Positions 45,840-56,197 of a DNA stretch of 64,000 nucleotides are shown here, one piece after another. The position numbers were made by a program, and so were the translations under genes. Source of the DNA: an uncultured Alphaproteobacteria bacterium. GTDB taxonomy: Bacteria; Pseudomonadota; Alphaproteobacteria; Methylaequorales; Methylaequoraceae. The stretch covers positions 1-64,000 of the forward strand of contig CACCPY010000004.1 of the NCBI GenBank assembly GCA_902547955.1. The letters are read 5' to 3'. Each line of letters opens with the position of its first letter. Positions within the stretch are counted from its first letter, which is position 1. The notes beneath the pieces are model-generated. The model was not told where the DNA came from. It did no database searches and saw nothing but the letters and a program-made list of their open reading frames with translations.

Positions 45840-46945
45840 TGTTAAATTATATTATAAAAAGATTATTTCTCATAATACCAACCCTATTTGGTATACTAGC
45901 AGTAAATTTTGTAATTATTCAAGCTGCACCCGGAGGGCCTGTTGAAAAAGCTATTGCCCAAATTAAAGGAACAGAGGTTTCTGTAACAGAGCGATTCACT
46001 TCATCTGGTGGAGAACAATTATCAAGCAATCAATCTCAAAAGAATTTTAGTGCTCAAGAAAGCAAATATAGAGGCTCTCAAGGAATCGATCCAGATTTAA
46101 TAAAAGAACTAGAAAAGCAGTATGGCTTTGATAAACCCCCTCTTCAAAGATTTTTTGAAATGCTAAAAAATTATTTAGTTTTTGACTTTGGTGAAAGTTT
46201 TTACAAAGACAAAAGCGTTATTTCACTAATTTTAGAAAAATTACCTGTCTCAATTTCGCTTGGACTGTGGACAACTTTGTTCGTATATTTAATTTCAATT
46301 CCTTTAGGCATAAAAAAAGCTGTAAGAGATGGATCGAAGTTCGACATTTACTCTTCATCATTAATTATTGTGGGTTATGCCATTCCAGGTTTCTTATTTG
46401 CAATTTTTCTTATAGTTGTTTTTGCTGGAGGAAGTTACTTAGATATTTTTCCATTAAGAGGATTAATTTCTGATAATTGGGAAGAACTTAACTTTTTAGA
46501 TAAGATTATTGATTATTTCTGGCATCTAGCATTACCAGTTCTTGCAATGGTTATTGGAGGATTTGCAAGTCTTACCATGTTAACAAAAAACTCATTTCTC
46601 GATGAGATTAATAAACAATACGTTTTGACAGCGAGAGCTAAAGGTGTAAGTGAGAAAAAAGTTCTATATGGACATGTTTTTAGAAACGCAATGCTAATTG
46701 TAATTTCAGGTTTTCCAGCAGCCTTTATAAATATTTTATTTACATCCTCTCTTCTAATTGAAGTTATTTTTTCGTTAGATGGTCTTGGACTTTTAGGTTT
46801 TGAGGCCGCACTTGGAAGAGACTATCCTGTTGTATTTGGTAGTTTGTATATTTTCACATTAATTGGTTTACTGCTGAGACTAATCAGCGATTTAACATAT
46901 GTATTAATCGACCCTAGGATTGATTTTGAAAGTAGAGGAAATTAG
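45839..46945 (+). CDS. yejB: YejB-like ABC permease
   Basis: A 368-residue inner-membrane subunit with six transmembrane segments and the YejB-specific insert after [13 protein letters not shown]. The ABC permease EAA loop reads [21 protein letters not shown]. It starts at the last base of yejA and its stop overlaps the GTG start of yejE, so the four genes are one operon. YejABEF imports peptides such as microcin C. Confidence 0.95.
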   Translation: MLNYIIKRLFLIIPTLFGILAVNFVIIQAAPGGPVEKAIAQIKGTEVSVTERFTSSGGEQLSSNQSQKNFSAQESKYRGSQGIDPDLIKELEKQYGFDKPPLQRFFEMLKNYLVFDFGESFYKDKSVISLILEKLPVSISLGLWTTLFVYLISIPLGIKKAVRDGSKFDIYSSSLIIVGYAIPGFLFAIFLIVVFAGGSYLDIFPLRGLISDNWEELNFLDKIIDYFWHLALPVLAMVIGGFASLTMLTKNSFLDEINKQYVLTARAKGVSEKKVLYGHVFRNAMLIVISGFPAAFINILFTSSLLIEVIFSLDGLGLLGFEAALGRDYPVVFGSLYIFTLIGLLLRLISDLTYVLIDPRIDFESRGN

Positions 46946-47967
46946 TGAATGTTTCTCCATTAACAATTCGAAGATTAAGAAATTTTAGAGCAAATAAAAG
47001 AGGTTATTATTCAGCTTTGATCTTTTCTGTTTTATTTTTAATTTCCATTTTTGCAGAATTTATTGCTAACGATAAACCTATTTTTGTTGTTTTTGACGGT
47101 CAAATACATTTTCCTGTTTTCGAAAAAATTTCTGAAACGTATTACGGTGGTGAGTTTGAGACAGAAGCTGATTATAAAGATCCTTTCGTTAGAGATTTAA
47201 TAGACAAAAAGGGATTCTCAGTGATGCCACTGATTGAGTACTCGTATGATACAATTAACTATGATTTAAAAGTTCCCTCTCCATCTCCTCCTACTTTCGA
47301 GAATTTATTGGGAACTGATGATCAAGGAAGAGATGTTTTAGCTAGGCTGATCTATGGCTTTAGAATTTCTGTTTTTTTTGGGCTAACATTAACAATCCTA
47401 TCAAGTATTATTGGTATTTTTGCAGGAGGAATTCAGGGATTTTATGGTGGCAAAATCGATTTATTTGGTCAAAGATTCATCGAAATTTGGTCAGGCCTAC
47501 CGGTATTATATTTACTTATTATCATTTCTAGTTTTATAGAACCTAGTTTTTGGATTCTATTATTTATAATGCTTTTATTTAGTTGGATGTCACTTGAAGG
47601 AGTGGTTAGAGCTGAGTTTTTAAGAGCAAGAAATTTTGAATATGTAAAAGCAGCTAAAGCACTTGGAGTGAACAATACCAAGCTAATGTTTAAACACGTA
47701 CTTCCAAATGCTATGGTTGCTACATTAACACTTATGCCTTTTATTCTTTCAGGCTCAATAGCAACGCTTACATCTTTGGATTTTTTAGGATTTGGTTTGC
47801 CACCAGGATCTCCTTCTTTAGGTGAAATGGTTGCACAAGGAAAAGCAAATTTACAAGCTCCTTGGCTCGGTCTATCCGCATTTATAACCTTATCATTACA
47901 ATTAAGCCTCCTAGTCTTTGTTGGTGAGGCTGTTAGGGATGCGTTTGATCCTAGAAAGGTGATTTAA
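46945..47967 (+). CDS. yejE: YejE-like ABC permease
   Basis: Second permease, 340 residues, with an N-terminal helix, a large periplasmic loop and five more helices. The EAA loop reads YVKAAKALGVNNTKLMFKHV and the conserved LLGTDDQGRDVLARLIYG is present. The GTG start at 46945 overlaps the yejB stop TAG, the only GTG in this operon. Confidence 0.95.
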   Translation: MNVSPLTIRRLRNFRANKRGYYSALIFSVLFLISIFAEFIANDKPIFVVFDGQIHFPVFEKISETYYGGEFETEADYKDPFVRDLIDKKGFSVMPLIEYSYDTINYDLKVPSPSPPTFENLLGTDDQGRDVLARLIYGFRISVFFGLTLTILSSIIGIFAGGIQGFYGGKIDLFGQRFIEIWSGLPVLYLLIIISSFIEPSFWILLFIMLLFSWMSLEGVVRAEFLRARNFEYVKAAKALGVNNTKLMFKHVLPNAMVATLTLMPFILSGSIATLTSLDFLGFGLPPGSPSLGEMVAQGKANLQAPWLGLSAFITLSLQLSLLVFVGEAVRDAFDPRKVI

Positions 47968-49548
47968 ATGAAGACTTTACTTGATGTAAAAAACTTGAAT
48001 ATTACTTTTGAATTTAACGAGCAAACAGTTGAGGCTGTTAAGGATAGCAGTTTTACTATAAATAAAGGTGAATGTCTTGCAATTGTGGGAGAAAGTGGAT
48101 CTGGAAAATCTGTGACTGCGTTAACAATCATGAGATTAATAAGATCAAATTCACAGCTCAAAATCTCTGGTAAAGCGATTTATGAAAATAAAAACCTTCT
48201 AAAGGAAGATGAGCCAACTTTACAAAATATCAGAGGGAAAAAAATTTCAATGATTTTTCAAGAACCTATGACATCTCTTAATCCTCTTCACAATATTGAA
48301 AAACAAATCACTGAATGTTTTTCAAAAAGACAGAGTACAGATAAATCAAAATGTATAAATCTGCTGAAGGAAGTGGGAATAGAAAACCCTGAAACAAGAT
48401 TGTCTCACTATCCTCATCAGCTTTCTGGAGGTCAAAGACAACGTGTAATGATCGCAATGGCAATCGCAAATAATCCTGATCTTTTGATAGCTGACGAACC
48501 AACAACTGCGCTTGACGTTACAATCCAAAAACAAATTTTAGATTTATTGGATAGCTTAAGAAGAAAATATAAAATGTCCCTTCTTCTTATTACCCACGAC
48601 TTAGGAATTGTAAAAAAGATCGCTGACAGAGTTTGTGTTATGGAAAAAGGCATTATTGTAGAGCAAAATACAACAACAAAAGTGTTCAATCATCCAGACC
48701 ACAATTATACAAAAAAACTTATTAATGCAGAACCAAGAGAAAAAAAATTAACTCAGAAAAAAAAAGAAACGATTTTGTCAGTAGATAACCTCAGCGTTTT
48801 TTATAAAAATACAAATAGCTTTTTCTTTAAAAATAAAGATCAAGATTTTCAAGCAGTTAAAAATCTTAGTTTTGAAATTTCGAAGGGAGAAACATTGGGA
48901 ATTGTTGGTGAAAGTGGTTCTGGAAAGAGTTCTGTTGCGCAGGCATTAATTAAACTTATCTCATCAGAAGGAAATTTCTTTTTTAAAAAAAGAAATATTT
49001 CAAAACTTAATGAGAAGAGTTTTAGATCCTATCGAAAAGATATTCAAATTATATTTCAAGATCCTTTTGCCTCTTTAAGCCCAAGACTTACAATTCAAGA
49101 TATTGTTAGTGAAGGTCTTGAGGTTCATTACAAAGACAAAACAAAAAAAGATATGATGGAATTAACAAAGAAAATTATTACAGATGTTGGCCTTGATCCA
49201 TCAATGTTATCACGTTATCCACATGAGTTTTCTGGTGGACAACGTCAAAGAATTGCCATAGCTCGGGCACTTATTTTAGATCCACAGTTAATTATTCTCG
49301 ATGAGCCCACTAGTGCACTAGACATGACTGTACAGTCTCAAATAGTTGACTTACTTTTAAACCTTCAAGAAAAAAAAGAATTAACCTATATTTTTATTAG
49401 CCATGATTTAAAAATTGTTCGAGCTTTATCAGATAAAATTATGGTAATGAAATCTGGAAACGTTATCGAATTTGAGGAAAAAAATAAAATTTTTTCCAAG
49501 CCACAATCTGATTACACAAAACGTTTACTGAGTTCTGCATACTTTTAA
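47968..49548 (+). CDS. yejF: YejF-like ABC ATPase with two nucleotide-binding domains
   Basis: A 526-residue fusion of two ATPase domains that powers the Yej importer. Domain 1: Walker A GESGSGKS (about 45), signature LSGGQRQRV, Walker B LLIADEPT. Domain 2: GESGSGKSSVAQAL, signature FSGGQRQRIAIARAL, LIILDEPTSALD. It directly abuts yejE and its end overlaps the M17 aminopeptidase gene by 4 bases tail to tail, a neighbour that could process imported peptides. Confidence 0.95.
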   Translation: MKTLLDVKNLNITFEFNEQTVEAVKDSSFTINKGECLAIVGESGSGKSVTALTIMRLIRSNSQLKISGKAIYENKNLLKEDEPTLQNIRGKKISMIFQEPMTSLNPLHNIEKQITECFSKRQSTDKSKCINLLKEVGIENPETRLSHYPHQLSGGQRQRVMIAMAIANNPDLLIADEPTTALDVTIQKQILDLLDSLRRKYKMSLLLITHDLGIVKKIADRVCVMEKGIIVEQNTTTKVFNHPDHNYTKKLINAEPREKKLTQKKKETILSVDNLSVFYKNTNSFFFKNKDQDFQAVKNLSFEISKGETLGIVGESGSGKSSVAQALIKLISSEGNFFFKKRNISKLNEKSFRSYRKDIQIIFQDPFASLSPRLTIQDIVSEGLEVHYKDKTKKDMMELTKKIITDVGLDPSMLSRYPHEFSGGQRQRIAIARALILDPQLIILDEPTSALDMTVQSQIVDLLLNLQEKKELTYIFISHDLKIVRALSDKIMVMKSGNVIEFEEKNKIFSKPQSDYTKRLLSSAYF

Positions 49549-50891
49549 AATTCTTTTATAAGTTCTAAAAGCGCCCTTATACCCATGGCCTCACCACCTT
49601 CGTATGAACTAAATTTATTTGCTCTTGTCCAAGCCATCAGATCTATATGAATCCATGGGGTATCTTTTACGAATTTTTCTAAAAATAATGCAGCTGTAAT
49701 CGCTCCACCAAACATGCTATTTCCTATATTTTTAAAATCAGCATGTTGAGAGTTAAGCTGACTTGAATAATTTTCCCATAATGGTAGTTGCCATAGTGGA
49801 TCCCCAGTTTTTTGAGAAATATCAATTAATTTCATGGCTAAATCATCATTGTTACAAAAGAAACTCGGTACATCAATCCCCATTGCAACCCTTGAAGCGC
49901 CTGTTAAAGTCGCCATGTCGATTATTAAATCTGCATTTTTTTCACATGCATAGGTAATTGCATCTGCAAGTATAAGTCGCCCCTCCGCATCAGTGTCTCC
50001 AATCTCAACATAACTTCCTTCTCTACTTCTAATAATATCTGAAGGTCTAATTGATTTTTTTGAAATTGAATTCTCAACAAGACATAGTAACAAAGTAAGA
50101 TCGACATTAACACCAAAATCACTAACTAACTTTGCAAGACCAATACAGTTAGCAGCACCCCCCATATCCTTTTTCATTAAAGACATTCCCGTTCCTGTTT
50201 TTATGTTTAAACCCCCTGTATCAAAGGAAACACCTTTACCTATTAAAAAAACTTTTTTTTTTGAATTATTTTTCTTCAACCTAAATTCGCTAAATAATGG
50301 CTGCTTGTTTTCATCTGCACCCTGGCCAACAGCTGAAATCAACGGAAAATTTTTTTCTAGTTTTTGACCTGAAACTGATCCTACGTAGCTAAATTTTTTA
50401 AGAAATTTTTTTGCTGATTGTAAAATCTCATGAGGACCCAAAATATTTGCAGGCGTATTTATTAAGTCTCTAGTGTAGAAATACGATTCACACATTGAAT
50501 TCACTTCTTTTTCAAAATGATGATGAATTTTCGCATAATCTTTTTTTTTCTTTTCAGATTTATAATTTTCAAAATTATAGTCAGCTAAAGACCATCCCAA
50601 TAAAAAAATTTTAATATCCGTCTTCTTACACCCGAAATAATGAATAAAAAAATCTCTAGATTTACAAAAGTTCCTTACAGCTTGTCCTATAAGTAATAAT
50701 TTATAGTTTTTTTGTAGAGTATTAAAATGTGATATTTTTGAGATGTTAATTAAGATTTCTTCATCTGTTTTATAAATTGAATATGAATAATATTCTTCAA
50801 ACTTAACTCTCTTAAAATCTTTTGGAATTTGATCCTTGGAAAAAAAGATAGAAATTGGTATTTTTTTTATTTGTTTTGTTTTACTTGTCAT
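49545..50891 (-). CDS. M17 leucyl aminopeptidase family protein
   Basis: A cytosolic two-metal aminopeptidase of 448 residues. The catalytic domain has GKGVSFDTGGLNIK, MKKDMGGAA, the signature DTDAEGRLILADA and DMATLTGA. The usual N of NTDAEGR is D here. The N-terminal domain is short and diverged. In alphaproteobacteria this subgroup often borders yej genes. It likely trims peptides to free amino acids. Divergent from nhaD, 56 bp apart. Confidence 0.92.
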   Translation of the reverse strand: MTSKTKQIKKIPISIFFSKDQIPKDFKRVKFEEYYSYSIYKTDEEILINISKISHFNTLQKNYKLLLIGQAVRNFCKSRDFFIHYFGCKKTDIKIFLLGWSLADYNFENYKSEKKKKDYAKIHHHFEKEVNSMCESYFYTRDLINTPANILGPHEILQSAKKFLKKFSYVGSVSGQKLEKNFPLISAVGQGADENKQPLFSEFRLKKNNSKKKVFLIGKGVSFDTGGLNIKTGTGMSLMKKDMGGAANCIGLAKLVSDFGVNVDLTLLLCLVENSISKKSIRPSDIIRSREGSYVEIGDTDAEGRLILADAITYACEKNADLIIDMATLTGASRVAMGIDVPSFFCNNDDLAMKLIDISQKTGDPLWQLPLWENYSSQLNSQHADFKNIGNSMFGGAITAALFLEKFVKDTPWIHIDLMAWTRANKFSSYEGGEAMGIRALLELIKEF

Positions 50892-50947
50892 TTTTTCTAA
50901 GAAATATATATTTGTGTTGTTTAAAGCAATGAAAAAAAAGGGGCATA

Positions 50948-52363
50948 ATGAATTTCTTAAATAAATTTAACACTTTTATACTAACACTTCTCGCAATTAA
51001 TTTTAAACCAGATGTTATTTTAGCTGCTGATGCTTCCGCTGGACCTACCTCACTCGATATGATTTTTAGCCCGGTGGGTATTTTTTGTATACTAATTTTT
51101 ATCTTAGCATATGGTTTTGTTATGGCAGAGGAATTTACTCACTTTAGGAAATCGAAACCAGTAATCCTAGCTGCAACAATAATTTGGGTTGTAATTGCTT
51201 ATGTAGCATCACAAGACCCCTCAATTTCGCCAAAATGGGCTGAAACCCAGTTCAGGCATGTTGTATTAGAATTCGCTGAACTATTCTTCTTTTTGTTTGT
51301 TGCCATGGCCTACGTTAATTCTCTTACTGAGAGAAGAATGTTTGATGCTTTATGTTCATGGTTATCAAATAATAATTTTAGCTATAAAAAAATATTTTTA
51401 ATTTCAGGAGTTATAGCCTTTTTTCTCTCTCCTATTGCTGATAATTTGACCACTGCACTAATCCTTGGAACAGTTGTAATGGTTGCTGGTAGGGGTAATA
51501 AAGCTTTCATCGTTCCAGGGCTAATAAATATAGTCGTGGCTGCAAACGCAGGTGGCGCATTTTCACCATTTGGTGATATTACGACATTGATGGTGTGGCA
51601 ACGTGGGTTTGTTTCATTTTTTGATTTCTTTAATATTTTTGTACCATCAGTTGTTAATTACGTTGTCCCAGCAGCAATAATGTACTTTGCAATTCCTAAT
51701 GAAGTTCCAAAGGGTGATGGTAAAAAAGTACAAATCCTACCTGGTGGTAAAGTTATTGCTTTTTTAGGAATCTTAACTATTTCATTAACTGTTACCGGTC
51801 ATAATGTCCTTCATATGCCGCCAATTCTCGGTATGATGTTTGGGTTAGGAATGTTAGGAACTTACGGATACTTTTTAAAAACAAGATATCCTGATAAAAA
51901 TAAATTTGATATTTTTGTTATAACCGGAAGAGCCGAGTGGGACACTCTTTTATTCTTTTATGGAATATTAGTTGCTGTTGGCGGTCTTGCATCTCTCGGA
52001 TATTTACAACTTATTTCTGGACCTATGTACGAAACATTAGGTCCAACCAATGCAAATATTTTGGTTGGTATTCTTTCGGCAATTATCGATAACATTCCAA
52101 TTGTATATGCAGTATTAACTGCTCATCCTGCAATGGATATGGGACAATGGTTACTAATCACCTTAACTGCAGGTACTGGCGGTTCTTTATTATCTATCGG
52201 CTCTGCAGCTGGAGTTGCATTAATGGGTCAAGCTAGAGGTGTCTACACATTTTTTGCACATTTAAAATGGGCATGGGCAATTTTATTAGGATATGCGGCT
52301 TGCGTTGTTGTGCATATATGGATGAATGCTCATCTCTTTGATCTGGTTCCGTTAGAAAAATAG
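50948..52363 (+). CDS. nhaD: NhaD-type Na+/H+ antiporter
   Basis: A 471-residue membrane protein of the ion transporter superfamily with a leader-like first segment and about 12 transmembrane helices. Conserved stretches are SPIADNLTTALILGTV, AANAGGAFSPFGDITTLM and DNIPIVYAVL, with two Asp-Asn pairs in the re-entrant regions. NhaD is common in marine and halotolerant bacteria and agrees with a saline habitat. Confidence 0.94.
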   Translation: MNFLNKFNTFILTLLAINFKPDVILAADASAGPTSLDMIFSPVGIFCILIFILAYGFVMAEEFTHFRKSKPVILAATIIWVVIAYVASQDPSISPKWAETQFRHVVLEFAELFFFLFVAMAYVNSLTERRMFDALCSWLSNNNFSYKKIFLISGVIAFFLSPIADNLTTALILGTVVMVAGRGNKAFIVPGLINIVVAANAGGAFSPFGDITTLMVWQRGFVSFFDFFNIFVPSVVNYVVPAAIMYFAIPNEVPKGDGKKVQILPGGKVIAFLGILTISLTVTGHNVLHMPPILGMMFGLGMLGTYGYFLKTRYPDKNKFDIFVITGRAEWDTLLFFYGILVAVGGLASLGYLQLISGPMYETLGPTNANILVGILSAIIDNIPIVYAVLTAHPAMDMGQWLLITLTAGTGGSLLSIGSAAGVALMGQARGVYTFFAHLKWAWAILLGYAACVVVHIWMNAHLFDLVPLEK

Positions 52364-52551
52364 TAAAAAAGCTTGTTTGAAATATATAAAATCAATAGAT
52401 TTTTCAATTTTGAAGGCTACTAACAAAATCTATAACTTCTAAATTGGTTGTTTATATCAAGAAAAGTGACCTTCATTTAGAATCGAGCGATGCGAACAGA
52501 CTACTCATTAGATAATCAACCTTGATTTAAGAAAGAAATAATTATTTAGTC

Positions 52552-53112
52552 TTATTCAGGTTCCATTCCAATTTCGTAAAGTTCGAAATTAGCCTCCTCT
52601 ATTTTCCCACTTATAGCATCTACATCAACTTTAATTTCGTAGCCTGCATTGGTTTGGATATCAAATTCGTAAGTAAATGTTCCGTCCATACCAATTTCTC
52701 TCTCTTCCGATACAATTCTTCCAGGATGAATACCTAGAACGTTTACCCTCGCTTGATCGATTGAAATCTTTGCATTAGCTTTAAATGTAGGATCGTTTTC
52801 GTCAACTTCCTTCTCAATTTCAATTATATATCCCTCCTCTGCGTTACACTCAACATTGTAAGTGAAACCATCCTTGATAGACTCTATGTCGAATTCGTAA
52901 ATAGGGTCATCTCCTTCAATTTTAAACTCTAACTTCCTTGCATGTCCTTCAATTGTATCAAAAGCCGCATCAAGGCATTGTTCAACTTTAACAATATCAT
53001 AAAGTTTAATATCATCTAAATCTCCTCCATCATTATTAGCATTAGATGACCCTGCATAAGTAGCTAGGATTGTGGCTGGAATTAAAAAGGTTTTTTTTTT
53101 TAAATTATTCAT
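52552..53112 (-). CDS. Secreted acidic protein with two PepSY domains; candidate metal binder
   Basis: A 186-residue protein with a signal peptide (cleaved near SSNANN) and two tandem PepSY-like domains, about 40-100 (EQCLDAAFDTIEGHARKLEF then YEFDIESIKDGFTYNVECNA) and about 113-182 (ISIDQARVNVLGIHPGRI then YEFDIQTNAGYEIKVDVDA). It is strongly acidic, with Asp and Glu far outnumbering Lys and Arg. Two Cys are present. A two-PepSY periplasmic protein, lanpepsy, has been reported to bind lanthanides in Methylobacillus. The size, layout, acidity and the TonB receptor 68 bp upstream on the same strand fit a similar role, but this is inference; PepSY proteins also act in protease inhibition and iron-siderophore reduction. 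Confidence 0.8.
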   Translation of the reverse strand: MNNLKKKTFLIPATILATYAGSSNANNDGGDLDDIKLYDIVKVEQCLDAAFDTIEGHARKLEFKIEGDDPIYEFDIESIKDGFTYNVECNAEEGYIIEIEKEVDENDPTFKANAKISIDQARVNVLGIHPGRIVSEEREIGMDGTFTYEFDIQTNAGYEIKVDVDAISGKIEEANFELYEIGMEPE

Positions 53113-53180
53113 ATTAAGCTCCGATCTTCAGTAGTTAGTTAGTATTATAAACAATAAATAACAGAATTTTATTGATAAAT

Positions 53181-55637
53181 TTACCAATTTAAGTTGATTC
53201 CACCAAAAATTGTAAAAGGCTGTCCAGGGGTCACAAATGTTCCACTTCCGCCCGTTCCACTCACCTCATTTTCGGCAAAAATTCCACCTGTTTCATAGTT
53301 TTCATCAAGAATGTTTCTCGCTTCTAGAAAAAACATTGTATTAGCACCGTTGGTTTTTCCTTCTAAAGAATATTCAGTTCTGAAATTTAACAGAAAATAG
53401 CCAGGAACTTTTGTTGAATGATTTATTTCATCTCCTCTGAAGAATTGATCAGAGTTGGCTTCGATATCACCGTTGACAATCCATCTTTCTGTGATGTTAT
53501 AACCTACACCTACTCTTCCTAGGTGAGGTGACACACCTGGAATTTCATTTCCTTTACTAACCTGAATTTGGAAGGCTTCTCTTAATTCATTGTCGTCATA
53601 ATCATCATCATCAAATGTGTTTAGAGGATGTCCAACACTTGATAATCTCTGTGATGTCTCAAAAGTAGCTCTGACGTAAGCATATTTCGCAAACCACGTC
53701 CATTTTTTTCCAAGAGAACCATTCAGAGCAAACTCTGTACCTAAACGTTGGGTATTTCCAACGTTTCTGAAGTAACCAGTTCCAACTCTATTTCCTCCAA
53801 TAAAGATTATATCATTATAATTTCGTCCTGCATAAGCACTTAAATTCCAATCAATTATGTGTTTCATTCCCATTAAATTGTAGTTTTTATTTCCTCTTGC
53901 ACCCAATTCAATATTTCTATTAACTACCATATCTAAAGGTGGGTCTGCTTGAAATGAGTTTGGTAGTCTACAAGGTGAATCAGGGTCTGCGCAAGCTAAT
54001 TCAGCAACTGATGGATTTCTACTGGATTCTTTATAAGAGGCATATACCGTTGCTGATCCTATTTTTCTTGTTATCCCAATCCCTGGGTTAATTCTCCAAA
54101 AAAAATGATGACCGTTAAGAGCAGTACCATGCTGATCATCCATTTTCATTGAAGCCCAATTCCATCTAGCTGATACATTTAATGATGTTTTATCATCAAG
54201 ATCAATTGTATTGCTCCCATATAAAGCAAAATTGTGAGTGGTAGATTCTAAGTTGGTAATAAATTGCTCCTCACCCTCTGCATCAGTACTTACAAAAACA
54301 CCAGTTCCTTGAACGCCCCTGTCTGATTGAACTATTCCTAATTCGGTGGAAGAGCCAAAACTATTTTTGGAAAAATCATAATTCATCCCACCGATAAAAG
54401 TATTGTTTTTACCAAAAAGTTCTGAATCATAAAGTGATTGTAAATTAAATCCAAAGGCATCAGTCTTCGTATTAGATCTGTTTATTGCACCAAAACTTTC
54501 TATTTCATTTTCATCATCATCTAACTCTAAGCCTAAGTTTTCGTAATTTATTATGTTACCTCCAACATCAAGTATAGCAACGCCATCAGCTGCTGCATTG
54601 GATTCATATTCTCCACATACCGTGCCATTTGCGGCGCCAGCGCTTCTGTCAAAAGCTAAACCACAATCTTTACCCTCGAACTCGTCTCCATTGTAATTTC
54701 TTCTTTCCATGTGACGATAGTACATATTGCCTTGAATTGATAAGGCATCATTTACAAAATGGTTACCCCCAAGATTTAAATAGTAGTTTTTATTGTGAGT
54801 ATTGTCAGGGTAAGTGTAAACAGCATCTCTACCTTCTATGTCTGCTAGCGTAAGCGGCATTGCCCCGTTGCCTCGCAAATCAGTAAAAGCCTGGCCTATG
54901 TTTAGAAACAATTCTGTATCATCGTCTCTGTACCTAACATCACTGTACAGAGTTTGAAGGTAGGATTCAGAGTGATCTCTCCACCCACCATCATAATTAA
55001 AATTTGCTCCCAAATATATAGCCACATCACCAAAATTTTTCCCGTACTCTAAAACCTCATTTGTTCTCCTATAACTTCCACCTGATATGGTTGAATGTAC
55101 TCCCTCAAAATCAAAACCGTTCTTCATTTCAAGAGATATTGCACCACCAATTGCGTTCTGACCAAAAATTGGGTCCCCTCCTGTAAAAAGTTGCATATTT
55201 TGAATAGCAAAATCTGGAACTAAGTCCCATTGAACGACCTCTCCAAAAGCTTCATTGACACGCATACCATTTTGATATATTGCCATAGCCTGTGCTGTTC
55301 CTAATAAAGGACCCGCTACATATCCCCGAAAATTTATATCATTTTGCATTGGTGAGCTGTTGAGGTTGGATATCGAAATTCCTGCAGCTTTACGATTTAA
55401 AGTTTCAACTACAGAAAAATTTTTTTTTTCATCTAAATCAGATTTTCTAATAATTTGAATGTTTGAAGGAACCCTGTCCAAACTGATTCCAGAACCTTGA
55501 ACAGGAGTAACTGATATAATGTTAACATCTGGGGATAAATAAATATCTTCTTGAGAATAAGCAACAGAGGCACAAGAAATATAAATTAAATTGATGATTA
55601 AAAAATATTTATTTACTTTATGAATAATAGATTTCAT
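53181..55637 (-). CDS. TonB-dependent outer-membrane receptor
   Basis: An 818-residue outer-membrane protein: signal peptide, plug domain (about 45-175, with IQIIRKSDLDE, GISISNLNSSPMQNDINFRG, QNGMRVNEAFGEVVQWDLVP and FGQNAIGGAISLEMKNG) and a 22-strand barrel ending in an aromatic residue (FGGINLNW). The substrate cannot be read from sequence. It is upstream of and co-directional with the PepSY gene. With XoxF in the same genome, uptake of a lanthanide-chelator complex is a reasonable hypothesis, as is iron-siderophore or copper uptake. No ExbBD/TonB genes lie nearby. Confidence 0.93.
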   Translation of the reverse strand: MKSIIHKVNKYFLIINLIYISCASVAYSQEDIYLSPDVNIISVTPVQGSGISLDRVPSNIQIIRKSDLDEKKNFSVVETLNRKAAGISISNLNSSPMQNDINFRGYVAGPLLGTAQAMAIYQNGMRVNEAFGEVVQWDLVPDFAIQNMQLFTGGDPIFGQNAIGGAISLEMKNGFDFEGVHSTISGGSYRRTNEVLEYGKNFGDVAIYLGANFNYDGGWRDHSESYLQTLYSDVRYRDDDTELFLNIGQAFTDLRGNGAMPLTLADIEGRDAVYTYPDNTHNKNYYLNLGGNHFVNDALSIQGNMYYRHMERRNYNGDEFEGKDCGLAFDRSAGAANGTVCGEYESNAAADGVAILDVGGNIINYENLGLELDDDENEIESFGAINRSNTKTDAFGFNLQSLYDSELFGKNNTFIGGMNYDFSKNSFGSSTELGIVQSDRGVQGTGVFVSTDAEGEEQFITNLESTTHNFALYGSNTIDLDDKTSLNVSARWNWASMKMDDQHGTALNGHHFFWRINPGIGITRKIGSATVYASYKESSRNPSVAELACADPDSPCRLPNSFQADPPLDMVVNRNIELGARGNKNYNLMGMKHIIDWNLSAYAGRNYNDIIFIGGNRVGTGYFRNVGNTQRLGTEFALNGSLGKKWTWFAKYAYVRATFETSQRLSSVGHPLNTFDDDDYDDNELREAFQIQVSKGNEIPGVSPHLGRVGVGYNITERWIVNGDIEANSDQFFRGDEINHSTKVPGYFLLNFRTEYSLEGKTNGANTMFFLEARNILDENYETGGIFAENEVSGTGGSGTFVTPGQPFTIFGGINLNW

Positions 55638-55741
55638 GAATACACCCTTTCGTCATTTAGAACTAAACATATTATAATCATTAAAAAACTTTTATCAACA
55701 TTGAGCATTTATTTTTGTTATGCAATAACTATATAGATATA

Positions 55742-56197
55742 ATGTTAAATTTTCTCGAAAAATTCAAAAACAAAGAATTAGAATCCTCTGAAGCTACATC
55801 CGAGGAAAGAAATATCCTTATTGCATCATTGTTAATTGAATGTGCTAGGGAAGATGGAGATTTTGCGGATGAAGAAATAATTAAAATTAAGAATCTTCTT
55901 AATACAAAACTTAAAATCGAAAAAGAAAACATAAACTCTATTTTTGATAAGGCACTAGAAATCACTCAAAATAGTGTTGAGATTTATTCCCTGACAAAAG
56001 ATATCAGAGACAACTTTTCTCATGATGAAATTCTAAAAATTATCGAGTACATGTGGTTGGTAATGTTGGCTGATGGCCATGTTGACGATTTTGAAGCTGC
56101 ATTAATGAGAAAAATTATAGGTCTTTTTCACCTCACTGGAAAAGATTCAGCTAAAGCAAAGGAAAATGCATTGGCATCCATTAATAATCAGAGTTAA
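55742..56197 (+). CDS. TerB-family protein
   Basis: A 151-residue helical protein from ATG 55742 (MLNFLEKFKNK); a TTG at 55715 would add 9 residues but lacks support. The TerB pattern is clear: LIASLLIECAREDGDFADEEI, then DEILKIIEYMWLVMLADGHVDDFEAALMRKI, two helix pairs with acidic DGxxDxxE metal-binding-like motifs. TerB domains are tied to tellurite resistance and membrane stress, but lone members have no settled role. Its end overlaps the DUF2805 gene tail to tail. Confidence 0.85.
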   Translation: MLNFLEKFKNKELESSEATSEERNILIASLLIECAREDGDFADEEIIKIKNLLNTKLKIEKENINSIFDKALEITQNSVEIYSLTKDIRDNFSHDEILKIIEYMWLVMLADGHVDDFEAALMRKIIGLFHLTGKDSAKAKENALASINNQS

